Assembly (NCBI GenBank): GCA_934358405.1
Contig: CAKRKL010000021.1
Location: 1-22,137, forward strand
Direction of reading: 5' to 3'
Length of the DNA: 22,137 nucleotides
Source: an uncultured Blautia sp.
Lineage (GTDB): Bacteria; Bacillota; Clostridia; Lachnospirales; Lachnospiraceae
Shown here in pieces: positions 1 through 6,647 of the stretch. Under the pieces are notes generated by a model. It worked only from the letters and a program-made list of their open reading frames with translations. It made no database searches and was not told the origin of the DNA. Position 1 is the stretch's first letter. The number at the start of each line of letters is the position of its first letter. The position numbers were made by a program, and so were the translations under genes.

Positions 1-122
1 GGGAAATGATTATGAAAATGTACAACAAAGGTTATACAGCTGCTCAGATCGCGGATGTAGCTGAAATGGACGAAAAACAGATAAAAGAGATTATAAAAAA
101 TGCTGAGTCATTGCCAGTATAA
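1..122 (+). CDS. C-terminal fragment of an upstream protein, possibly Rpn/PD-(D/E)XK transposase-like
   Basis: An open frame enters from the left edge (first whole codon at 3) and stops at TAA 120-122, giving about 39 residues. The visible tail has a short helix-turn-helix-like pattern (NKGYTAAQIADVAEMDEKQ) followed by a charged helix. Similar tails, with a 'G-x-x-x-x-x-I-A/S-x-x-x-x-x-x-x-x-x-I' spacing, occur at the C-terminus of Rpn/PD-(D/E)XK nuclease-family putative transposases in Clostridia, but also elsewhere, so the family is only a guess. An intrinsic terminator lies 50 bases downstream, which agrees with this being a real gene end. The start and most domains lie outside the window. 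Confidence 0.5.
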   Translation, partial: EMIMKMYNKGYTAAQIADVAEMDEKQIKEIIKNAESLPV

Positions 123-171
123 AATGTAAAAATTGACCTGATTATGCGGATCTTATGCAAATCAGATGTTG

Positions 172-205
172 GGCGGGGTGTTACAATAAGCATCTCGCCA
201 TTTTT
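172..205 (+). terminator. Rho-independent terminator of the upstream partial gene
   Basis: Stem GGCGGGGTG (172-180) pairs with CATCTCGCC (191-199) over nine pairs including two G-U, with a 10-base loop, followed by A and a TTTTT tract (201-205). It lies 50 bases after the stop of the left-edge gene. It separates that gene from the AT-rich orphan gene that follows. Confidence 0.75.
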
Positions 206-271
206 ATTACAGGATTAAATTTCAGAGAGATATTTACAAAGGGCTGAGGAATTTGGAAAAGACCGAGGGCA

Positions 272-277
272 TATAAT
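272..277 (+). promoter_or_regulatory. Possible -10 element for the S1-like orphan gene
   Basis: A perfect TATAAT lies at 272-277, about 20 bases before the candidate start codons. No convincing -35 hexamer sits at 16-18 bases upstream (TTTACA at 233-238 is too far). If used, transcription would begin near 284 and leave a leader of only 10-15 bases, fitting the lack of a clear ribosome-binding site. This is weak evidence because the region is very AT-rich. Confidence 0.3.
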
Positions 278-298
278 AGTTCTATTAAACTTTTGGGA

Positions 299-637
299 AT
301 GGATGAATTTAATGAAAATAAAAGAGAAATAGAAAATGGTATTATTGTAAAGTGTGAAGTTATAAAAAATCTTGAACATTATGTTCGGGTTCGAATTATA
401 GGTTCTTCAGAAATGGGAAGTATTCATGTAAATGAACTAAAAAAACCATATTCTGCAGACAAACGACCAAATATAGGCAATGTTTTCGAAGCAAAAGTAC
501 TAATGAAGAAATTTGATAATGCCAAACATTGTGATATTTGGCAACTAACTATGAACACAGATAATGCTATTCAAGATATTATAGGGGAAACTGCTGTTGG
601 ACGTGCACTAAGATTAAGTGGAATAAAAAATCATTAA
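299..637 (+). CDS. Small S1-like (OB-fold) protein, orphan
   Basis: A 112-residue protein from ATG 299; an in-frame TTG at 293 would add two residues. Residues about 14-90 follow the S1 RNA-binding domain pattern: a first strand GIIVKCEVI, a middle MGSIHVNEL motif (39-47) matching the family's 'EGLVHISEL', then IGNVFEAKVL matching 'VGDEVKVKVL' and a final LTM strand. The family usually binds single-stranded RNA or forms part of larger RNA-binding proteins; a stand-alone copy of this size has no assured role. By hand count the gene is about 30% GC, far below the mutS operon next door, and it has no clear ribosome-binding site and no partner gene. It may be recently acquired or a fragment of a larger S1 protein. 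The gene call is likely; the domain is a motif-based inference. Confidence 0.6.
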   Translation: MDEFNENKREIENGIIVKCEVIKNLEHYVRVRIIGSSEMGSIHVNELKKPYSADKRPNIGNVFEAKVLMKKFDNAKHCDIWQLTMNTDNAIQDIIGETAVGRALRLSGIKNH

Positions 638-717
638 ATTTATGATTGGTGTCAGTTAAAAGTAAAGGTTTAATATATATTAAGCGTTGAAATCGAAAAT
701 TTTCTCATCACGACATC

Positions 718-746
718 TTGAACCCGTTGTTTATTTATGTTAGACT
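718..746 (+). promoter_or_regulatory. Candidate sigma-A promoter of mutS operon
   Basis: TTGAAC (718-723) and TAGACT (741-746) are separated by 17 bases, and a TG at 738-739 gives an extended -10. Each hexamer matches the consensus at four of six positions. The resulting mRNA leader of about 130 bases would carry the inverted repeat at 779-837. No better pair was seen between the orphan gene and mutS. Confidence 0.35.
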
Positions 747-778
747 TAATAAGTTTCAAAAATGTAACTAACCACTAC

Positions 779-837
779 CTGGCCATGTTTATACACAGTC
801 ATAAAGTTAAATTTTACTGTGTCAAAAACATGGTCAG
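779..837. repeat. Long imperfect inverted repeat upstream of mutS
   Basis: Outer arms CTGGCCATGTTT (779-790) and AAACATGGTCAG (826-837) pair over 12 positions with one G-U. Inner arms ACACAGT (793-799) and ACTGTGT (816-822) pair over seven. The two are separated by a 2/3-base internal loop, and the terminal loop is 16 bases. No T-tract follows, so it is not a typical terminator. It could be a small MITE or insertion-sequence remnant, since the ends look like terminal inverted repeats, or a structured mutS leader. Confidence 0.6.
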
Positions 838-850
838 ATTTAAGATAAAG

Positions 851-865
851 GCGGCGAAAAGCCGC
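851..865 (+). promoter_or_regulatory. Small hairpin just upstream of mutS ribosome-binding site
   Basis: GCGGC (851-855) and GCCGC (861-865) form a five-pair GC stem with a GAAAA loop, ending six bases before the AAGGAG of mutS (872-877). It could act as a leader-stabilising hairpin. A regulatory role is speculative. Confidence 0.3.
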
Positions 866-881
866 ATAAATAAGGAGTTTT

Positions 882-3515
882 ATGAGTAGTAAAAACATGT
901 CACCGATGATGTGCGAATACCTGAAAACCAAGGAAGAATACAAGGACTGTATTCTTTTTTATCGTCTTGGAGATTTCTATGAAATGTTTTTTGATGATGC
1001 CCTTCTGGTATCTAAAGAACTGGAACTGACACTTACGGGAAAGGATTGCGGCCTTGAAGAACGTGCTCCTATGTGTGGGATTCCGTTCCATGCGGCAGAT
1101 ACCTATATTAACCGATTGATCGAGAAAGGCTACAAGGTTGCCATTTGTGAGCAGGTAGAGGATCCCAAAAAGGCAAAGGGACTTGTGAAACGAGAGGTTA
1201 TTCGGGTGGTTACGCCTGGAACAACCTTAGATGCCACCTCGCTGGACGAATCCAGAAATAATTATCTGATGTCCATTGTCTCTATAGCAGACCGTTTTGG
1301 CTGTGCCATAGCGGATATTACTACAGGCGACTGCTTTCTTACAGAAGTACCGGGAAGCCAGAAGCTGATTGACGAGATCAACAAATTCAGCCCTGCAGAG
1401 ATTATCTGTAATGATTCCTTTTTCATGAGCGGTGTAGACACAGACGATCTTAGAAATCGTCTTGGAATCTGTATTTTCTCTCTGGATGCATGGTATTTTG
1501 ATGACGATACCTGCAGGAAAGAGTTAAAAGAGCATTTTCATGTAAGTAATCTGGAGGGACTTGGAATCAGTGATTACGACAGCGGTATTATTGCTGCCGG
1601 TGCGCTGTTTCTTTATCTGAAGGAGACCCAGAAGACAGCACTTTCCCAGATGACTACCATTCGTCCGTATACTGCCGAGCGCTACATGCTGATTGACAGC
1701 TCAAGCAGACGGAACCTGGAGCTGGTAGAGACTCTTAGGGAGAAGCAAAAAAGGGGCTCTCTTCTTTGGGTTCTGGATAAAACAAAGACGGCAATGGGTG
1801 CCCGTACTCTCCGTTCTTTCGTGGAACAGCCGCTGATCGATTCCGCAGAAATCAACCGTAGACTGACTGCACTGGAGGAATTGAATGGAAATCCAATGCT
1901 TCGTGATGAGCTTCGTGAATATCTGAATCCGATTTATGACCTGGAACGTCTTGTCAGCCGTATCAGCTTTAAATCGGCAAATCCAAGAGATCTGGTAGCC
2001 TTTGCTTCTTCTTTGGAAATGATTCCATATATCAAACAGATCCTGAAGGATTTTCAGGCTCCGATTTTGAAAGAAATTTATGAGGATATGGATAGCCTTG
2101 AGGATATTACCGGTCTGATAAAAAGTGCTATTGTGGACGAGCCGCCTCTTGCACAAAAGGACGGAGGCATTATCCGGGAAGGCTTTAATGAAGATGTGGA
2201 CAAATTCCGTAGTGCCCGCACAGATGGTAAAAAATGGCTGACAGAGTTAGAAGCCAGAGAGCGTGAGCGCACCGGAATCAAATCCCTGAAAATCAAATAT
2301 AACCGTGTGTTTGGCTATGCCCTTGAGGTTACGAACACATTCAGGGAGCTGGTACCGGAGAACTACATCCGTAAGCAAACGCTTGCGAATGCTGAGCGTT
2401 ATATTACAGAGGAACTGAAAAACCTTGAGGATATGATCCTTGGTGCAGAGGATAAGCTTTATGCATTGGAATACCAGCTGTTTTCCGATGTGCGCGACAA
2501 GGTGGGCATGGAGGTTGTGAGAATCCAGCGTACAGCCAAAGCCATTGCAGGGCTGGACGTATTTGCATCTCTTGCACTTGTTGCAGAGAGAAACCATTAT
2601 GTTCGTCCAAAGGTAAATGAAGGCGGCGTAATCGACATTAAAGGCGGCCGTCATCCGGTTGTGGAGCAGATGATCGACAACGATATGTTTATTGCCAATG
2701 ATACATATCTGGATAGCAGCAAAAAACGTATTTCCATTATCACCGGACCGAATATGGCTGGTAAATCCACATACATGCGCCAGACAGCTTTGATCGTGCT
2801 AATGGCACAGGTCGGAAGCTTTGTCCCGGCAGATAAAGCCACCATCGGAATTGTAGACAGGATCTTTACCCGTGTAGGTGCGTCTGATGACCTTGCAAGC
2901 GGACAGAGTACCTTTATGGTGGAAATGACAGAGGTTGCCAATATTCTTCGTAATGCTACCTCAAAAAGTCTTCTGATCCTGGATGAGATCGGCCGAGGAA
3001 CCAGCACCTTTGACGGACTTGCCATTGCCTGGGCTGTGATCGAGCATATCAGTAATACAAAGCTTTGCGGAGCAAAAACATTGTTTGCAACTCATTATCA
3101 TGAACTGACAGAGCTGGAGGGTAAGCTTTCCGGAGTTACCAATTACTGTATTGCGGTTAAGGAAAAGGGGGATGATATCGTTTTCCTTCGTAAAATCGTG
3201 CAGGGCGGTGCAGATAAGAGCTACGGAATCCAGGTTGCCAAGCTGGCAGGTGTGCCGGAGACGGTTATCAGCCGTGCAAAGGAGCTGGTAGAGGAGCTAA
3301 GTGACGCAGATATTACGGCTGCCGTGAAGGATCTGACTTCCCCGAAGAAGAAACAGAAGGTAGAGATGGATATGGCGCAGATGTCCCTGTTTGATACTGT
3401 GCAGGATAACGACATTATTGAAGAACTGAAGGGAATCGATATCGGGAATCTGACACCTATGGAAGCATTGAACACATTGTACAATCTTCAGAACAAGATT
3501 AAAAACAGATGGTAA
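882..3515 (+). CDS. mutS: DNA mismatch repair protein MutS
   Basis: A full-length 877-residue MutS1 that recognises base mismatches and small loops and recruits MutL. The N-terminal mismatch-binding motif is intact, with F32 and E34 in GDFYEMF. The connector, lever and clamp regions follow. The C-terminal ABC-type ATPase has Walker A GPNMAGKST at 622-630 and Walker B LLILDE ending at D701-E702, followed by the GRGTSTFDG signature. Near the end, QMSLF at 833-837 fits the beta-clamp-binding consensus, which couples repair to replication in bacteria lacking Dam methylation. The start ATG 882 is set by AAGGAG at 872-877. Only 13 bases separate it from mutL, so the two are surely co-transcribed. 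The length and motifs are ordinary for the family. Confidence 0.98.
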   Translation: MSSKNMSPMMCEYLKTKEEYKDCILFYRLGDFYEMFFDDALLVSKELELTLTGKDCGLEERAPMCGIPFHAADTYINRLIEKGYKVAICEQVEDPKKAKGLVKREVIRVVTPGTTLDATSLDESRNNYLMSIVSIADRFGCAIADITTGDCFLTEVPGSQKLIDEINKFSPAEIICNDSFFMSGVDTDDLRNRLGICIFSLDAWYFDDDTCRKELKEHFHVSNLEGLGISDYDSGIIAAGALFLYLKETQKTALSQMTTIRPYTAERYMLIDSSSRRNLELVETLREKQKRGSLLWVLDKTKTAMGARTLRSFVEQPLIDSAEINRRLTALEELNGNPMLRDELREYLNPIYDLERLVSRISFKSANPRDLVAFASSLEMIPYIKQILKDFQAPILKEIYEDMDSLEDITGLIKSAIVDEPPLAQKDGGIIREGFNEDVDKFRSARTDGKKWLTELEARERERTGIKSLKIKYNRVFGYALEVTNTFRELVPENYIRKQTLANAERYITEELKNLEDMILGAEDKLYALEYQLFSDVRDKVGMEVVRIQRTAKAIAGLDVFASLALVAERNHYVRPKVNEGGVIDIKGGRHPVVEQMIDNDMFIANDTYLDSSKKRISIITGPNMAGKSTYMRQTALIVLMAQVGSFVPADKATIGIVDRIFTRVGASDDLASGQSTFMVEMTEVANILRNATSKSLLILDEIGRGTSTFDGLAIAWAVIEHISNTKLCGAKTLFATHYHELTELEGKLSGVTNYCIAVKEKGDDIVFLRKIVQGGADKSYGIQVAKLAGVPETVISRAKELVEELSDADITAAVKDLTSPKKKQKVEMDMAQMSLFDTVQDNDIIEELKGIDIGNLTPMEALNTLYNLQNKIKNRW

Positions 3516-3523
3516 ATGACCAC

Positions 3524-3527
3524 GGAG
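3524..3527 (+). promoter_or_regulatory. mutL ribosome-binding site that questions the ATG start
   Basis: GGAG at 3524-3527 is only one base from ATG 3529 but seven bases from the in-frame TTG at 3535. The spacing favours TTG, which also gives the shorter N-terminus (M-RKIAVLD) usual in clostridial MutL. Confidence 0.45.
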
Positions 3528-3528
3528 A

Positions 3529-5646
3529 ATGAAATTGAGAAAAATTGCAGTTTTAGACAAACACACCATTGATAAGATTGCAGCAGGCGAGGTGGTAGAA
3601 AGACCTTCTTCTGTTGTAAAGGAGCTTGTGGAAAACTCTATTGATGCCGGTGCCACAGCTGTAACTGTGGAGATTGCAGACGGCGGAAAAAAACTGATCC
3701 GTATTACAGACAACGGCGGAGGAATTGAAGCTGCTCAGGTTCCAACTGCATTTTTGAGCCACGCCACCAGCAAAATTGAAAAAGTAGAAGATCTGGAAAA
3801 TATAGCCTCGCTGGGCTTTCGCGGTGAGGCTTTGTCCAGTATTGCTGCTGTTTCCCAGGTGGAACTGATCACCAAGACACCTTCTGCTATCAGTGGTGTC
3901 CGCTATGTGATCGAGGGCGGCGTGGAACAAAGTCTGGAGGAAATGGGAGCACCGGATGGAACTACCTTTCTGGTGCGGAACCTTTTTTACAATACTCCGG
4001 CCAGAAGCAAATTCCTGAAATCAGATACCTCAGAGGCAAACTATATAGGCACCATGATGGAGCAGCTTGCCCTTTCCCATCCGGAAATTTCTTTTAAATA
4101 TATTCAGAATAAGCAGGTGAAGCTTCACACGTCCGGCAATTACAATGTAAAAGATGTGATATACAATATATACGGCCGGGATATGGCAAAAGCCCTTCTT
4201 GATGTTTCCTATGAGAACGATTTCATGACAATTGAGGGCTTTGCCGGGAAACCGGAGGTGTCCAGGGGAAACCGAAGCTTTGAGAATTACTATGTAAACG
4301 GAAGATTTGTGAAGAATAATATTATTACAAAGGCAATTGAGGATGCATACAAGGGCTTTGTGATGCAGCACAAATTTCCATTTGTTTCCCTGCATATCCA
4401 AATGACGGGAAATGACCTGGATGTCAATGTACATCCCAGAAAGCTTGAGGTGCGTTTTGCGCGTGGCGCTGAGGTGTATGACGCTGTTTATGAGGCAGTA
4501 CATAATGCGCTGCTTCACAGAGAACTGATCCCGGTAGTTTCAGTAGGAAAAGAGGAACGAGACAGGAAAGCTGCTATCGTAAGCAGGGGCGCTGTACCGG
4601 AGCCTTTTGAAAAAAAACGTCAGACGGAGCAAAAATATCAGCCGGAACCAGCACAGACAAAAATGAATTATACACAGCCGGAAAATAGCCAAATACAGCC
4701 GGAATCAAGCCAGAAACAAGCCGAAAACAACTGCATGCAGGAAAAAGATCGTGTACAGGAAATAAATCGCATGCAGGAAGGCAACCGCATGCAGGAAGGC
4801 AACCGCATGCAGGAAAACAACCGCATACAGGAAAATAATCGTATACAGGAAAGTAACTGCATACAGGAAAATAATCGTATACAGGAGAGCAACCGTATAC
4901 AAAAGAAAGAGCCGGCCGGCGGCATGCTTCGGGAGCAGGCTTCTTATCAGGCGAAGCCGCTTAGTAAAGAAGAGGAGGCTCTTTTTGCAGGAACATTAAA
5001 GGAACCGGAGCCGGATCTGCCAAAACAGATGGAGCTTTTTCAGGAGAAGCTTTTGGCACCGGAATCCAGAAGCCGGCACAAGCTGATCGGACAGCTGTTT
5101 GACACTTACTGGCTTGTGGAATTTGAAAACCAGCTTTATATTATTGATCAGCATGCAGCTCACGAAAAGGTAAACTATGAGCGCTTTGTAAAACGCTTTC
5201 ATGAACAGAAGATAGAATCCCAGTATTTAAGTCCCCCTCTTGTGGTGACTCTTAACATGGAGGAGCAGGCACGGCTGAAGGCAAACGAAGAATATTTCAC
5301 CAAATATGGTTTTGAGATTGAACCCTTCGGAGGAAGGGAATACTGTATCAGCGCGGTTCCATCCAATCTGTATGGCTTTCATGAAGAAGAGCTGTTTCTG
5401 GAAATGCTGGATAATCTGGGCAGTGAGGGCTCAAAGGATGCATTTGACCTTTTTACTGCAAGGCTTGCAACCATGGCATGTAAGGCAGCTGTAAAGGGAA
5501 ATCACCAGATGTCTGCCCTTGAGGCGGATAAGCTGATTGATGAGCTATTGACTCTGGATAATCCTTACAATTGTCCTCATGGCCGTCCCACTATCATTGC
5601 CATGACAAAATCAGAGATAGAGAAGAAATTTAAGAGAATTGTGTAA
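3529..5646 (+). CDS. mutL: DNA mismatch repair endonuclease MutL
   Basis: A 705-residue MutL that links MutS mismatch recognition to strand nicking. The N-terminal GHKL ATPase (about 1-335) shows catalytic E32 and Mg-binding N36 in KELVENSIDAG, then ITDNGGGI and FRGEALSSIAAV. The C-terminal domain (about 505-705) carries the endonuclease metal motif DQHAAHEKVNYE (540-551), the ACKAAVK region around C651, and CPHGRP at 682-687, so it should be a nicking enzyme as in non-Dam bacteria. The linker (about 336-505) contains ten hexapeptide repeats (402-461), described separately. It follows mutS by 13 bases, and miaA starts 13 bases after its stop. The start is given as ATG 3529; TTG 3535 is a serious alternative on ribosome-binding-site spacing. 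Confidence 0.97.
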   Translation: MKLRKIAVLDKHTIDKIAAGEVVERPSSVVKELVENSIDAGATAVTVEIADGGKKLIRITDNGGGIEAAQVPTAFLSHATSKIEKVEDLENIASLGFRGEALSSIAAVSQVELITKTPSAISGVRYVIEGGVEQSLEEMGAPDGTTFLVRNLFYNTPARSKFLKSDTSEANYIGTMMEQLALSHPEISFKYIQNKQVKLHTSGNYNVKDVIYNIYGRDMAKALLDVSYENDFMTIEGFAGKPEVSRGNRSFENYYVNGRFVKNNIITKAIEDAYKGFVMQHKFPFVSLHIQMTGNDLDVNVHPRKLEVRFARGAEVYDAVYEAVHNALLHRELIPVVSVGKEERDRKAAIVSRGAVPEPFEKKRQTEQKYQPEPAQTKMNYTQPENSQIQPESSQKQAENNCMQEKDRVQEINRMQEGNRMQEGNRMQENNRIQENNRIQESNCIQENNRIQESNRIQKKEPAGGMLREQASYQAKPLSKEEEALFAGTLKEPEPDLPKQMELFQEKLLAPESRSRHKLIGQLFDTYWLVEFENQLYIIDQHAAHEKVNYERFVKRFHEQKIESQYLSPPLVVTLNMEEQARLKANEEYFTKYGFEIEPFGGREYCISAVPSNLYGFHEEELFLEMLDNLGSEGSKDAFDLFTARLATMACKAAVKGNHQMSALEADKLIDELLTLDNPYNCPHGRPTIIAMTKSEIEKKFKRIV
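4732..4911 (+). repeat. Ten-copy 18-bp in-frame tandem repeat in the mutL linker
   Basis: Ten consecutive 18-bp units encode MutL residues 402-461 with consensus (R/C)-(M/I/V)-Q-E-x-N. Units 3 and 4 (4768-4785 and 4786-4803) are identical. Units 6-7 and 8-9 look like a diverged 36-bp duplication, pointing to expansion in steps. The last unit is degenerate (RIQKKE). Because 18 is a multiple of three, copy-number change would keep the reading frame. The preceding residues (Q-rich, with PENS/PESS/AENN) may be older, decayed units. Confidence 0.95.
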
Positions 5647-5649
5647 AAC

Positions 5650-5654
5650 AGGAG
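5650..5654 (+). promoter_or_regulatory. Ribosome-binding site fixing the miaA start
   Basis: AGGAG at 5650-5654 lies five bases before ATG 5660. This selects that codon over an upstream in-frame GTG at 5639 that would overlap the end of mutL. Confidence 0.7.
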
Positions 5655-5659
5655 AGATT

Positions 5660-6604
5660 ATGAAAAAGCCTCTTATTGTCCTTACCGGTCCGACGGCTGT
5701 GGGAAAAACAAAGCTGTCTATTTCCCTGGCAAAAGCTGTTGGCGGTGAGATCATATCTGCAGATTCCATGCAGGTTTATAAATATATGGATATTGGCTCA
5801 GCCAAAATCATGCCGGAGGAAATGCAGGGGATTCCTCATTACCTTGTGGATGCTTTGATGCCGGATGAAGAATTTCACATTGTGCGTTTCCAGCAGATGG
5901 CAAAGGAAGCCATGGAAAAAATTTATGCCAATGGACATATTCCCATTCTGGTAGGCGGAACCGGATTTTATATCCAGGCAGTGACCAGGGATATTGATTT
6001 TACCAAGGCAGAACAGGATCAGGAATATCGTATGAGCCTGGAGACTCTTGCAAAGGAAAAGGGAGGGGCATTTCTTCACCAAATGTTAGAAGAGGTGGAT
6101 CCAAAAAGCGCCAAGGAGATTCATGAGAATAATGTAAAGCGTGTGATTCGCGCACTGGAATTTTATCATCAGAACGGAAGCCCTATTTCCGCACATAATG
6201 AAGAACAGCAGGAACGGGTAAGTCCTTATAATCTGGCATATTTTGTTCTGAATGCACCGCGTGAGCTTCTGTACCAGCGAATCGACAAGCGGGTAGATGA
6301 AATGCTGGAAAATGGTCTTGTGCAGGAAGTGAAGACTTTGAAAAGCATGGGCTATCACAGAGGGATGGTTTCTATGCAGGGACTTGGTTATAAAGAAATA
6401 CTGGCATATCTGGATGGGGAAATCTCTTTGGAAGAGGCCGAGCGGATTTTAAAGCGTGACACAAGACATTTTGCGAAGCGTCAGCTCACCTGGTTTAGAA
6501 GAGAACCGGAAACTCTGTGCGTAAATAAAGATGCGTTTGGATATGACGATGAAAAAATGCTGGAATATATGCTGAATGCTTGCCGGGAAAAGGGATTGCT
6601 TTAA
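5660..6604 (+). CDS. miaA: tRNA dimethylallyltransferase
   Basis: A 314-residue MiaA, the usual family length. It transfers a dimethylallyl group from DMAPP to N6 of A37 in tRNAs reading UNN codons, the first step toward ms2i6A. The P-loop GPTAVGKT is at residues 10-17, followed by the substrate segment DSMQVYKYMDIGSAK, the LVGGTGFYIQAV motif, and the C-terminal RDTRHFAKRQLTWFRR block that contacts tRNA. The gene begins 13 bases after mutL with its own AGGAG. The mutS-mutL-miaA order recurs in many Firmicutes and here implies one transcript. Nothing unusual was seen. Confidence 0.97.
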   Translation: MKKPLIVLTGPTAVGKTKLSISLAKAVGGEIISADSMQVYKYMDIGSAKIMPEEMQGIPHYLVDALMPDEEFHIVRFQQMAKEAMEKIYANGHIPILVGGTGFYIQAVTRDIDFTKAEQDQEYRMSLETLAKEKGGAFLHQMLEEVDPKSAKEIHENNVKRVIRALEFYHQNGSPISAHNEEQQERVSPYNLAYFVLNAPRELLYQRIDKRVDEMLENGLVQEVKTLKSMGYHRGMVSMQGLGYKEILAYLDGEISLEEAERILKRDTRHFAKRQLTWFRREPETLCVNKDAFGYDDEKMLEYMLNACREKGLL

Positions 6605-6631
6605 AGCATATATAGATGATGAAACAGAAAT

Positions 6632-6636
6632 GGAGG
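6632..6636 (+). promoter_or_regulatory. Ribosome-binding site choosing the start of the PLP enzyme
   Basis: GGAGG at 6632-6636 is 11 bases before ATG 6648. The earlier in-frame ATGs at 6576 (inside miaA) and 6630 (overlapping this site) are less likely. ATG 6666 is a further alternative but lies too far away. Confidence 0.5.
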
Positions 6637-6647
6637 AATGCCGTCAG

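Larger units (their letters stand above)
638..881. other. AT-rich intergenic region before mutS
   Basis: 244 bases without a gene. It contains a short palindrome GAAAATTTTC (about 695-704), a possible sigma-A promoter (718-746), a long imperfect inverted repeat (779-837), a small GC hairpin (851-865) and the mutS ribosome-binding site (872-877). These are listed separately where supportable. Confidence 0.6.

Noticed and set aside
132..160. Promoter with TTGACC -35 for the S1-like gene
   Set aside because: No acceptable -10 hexamer occurs at 16-18 bases, and the pair would lie upstream of the terminator at 172-205.
638..881. Riboswitch or T-box upstream of mutS
   Set aside because: No conserved T-box or riboswitch core is recognisable; only simple inverted repeats are seen.
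4732..4911. CRISPR-like array
   Set aside because: The 18-bp units are directly adjacent with no spacers, are in frame within mutL, and encode a clear hexapeptide repeat.
4668..4925. Minus-strand Cys/Leu/Phe-rich repetitive open frame
   Set aside because: It is the mirror of the mutL tandem repeat; it has no ribosome-binding site and lies within a certain gene.
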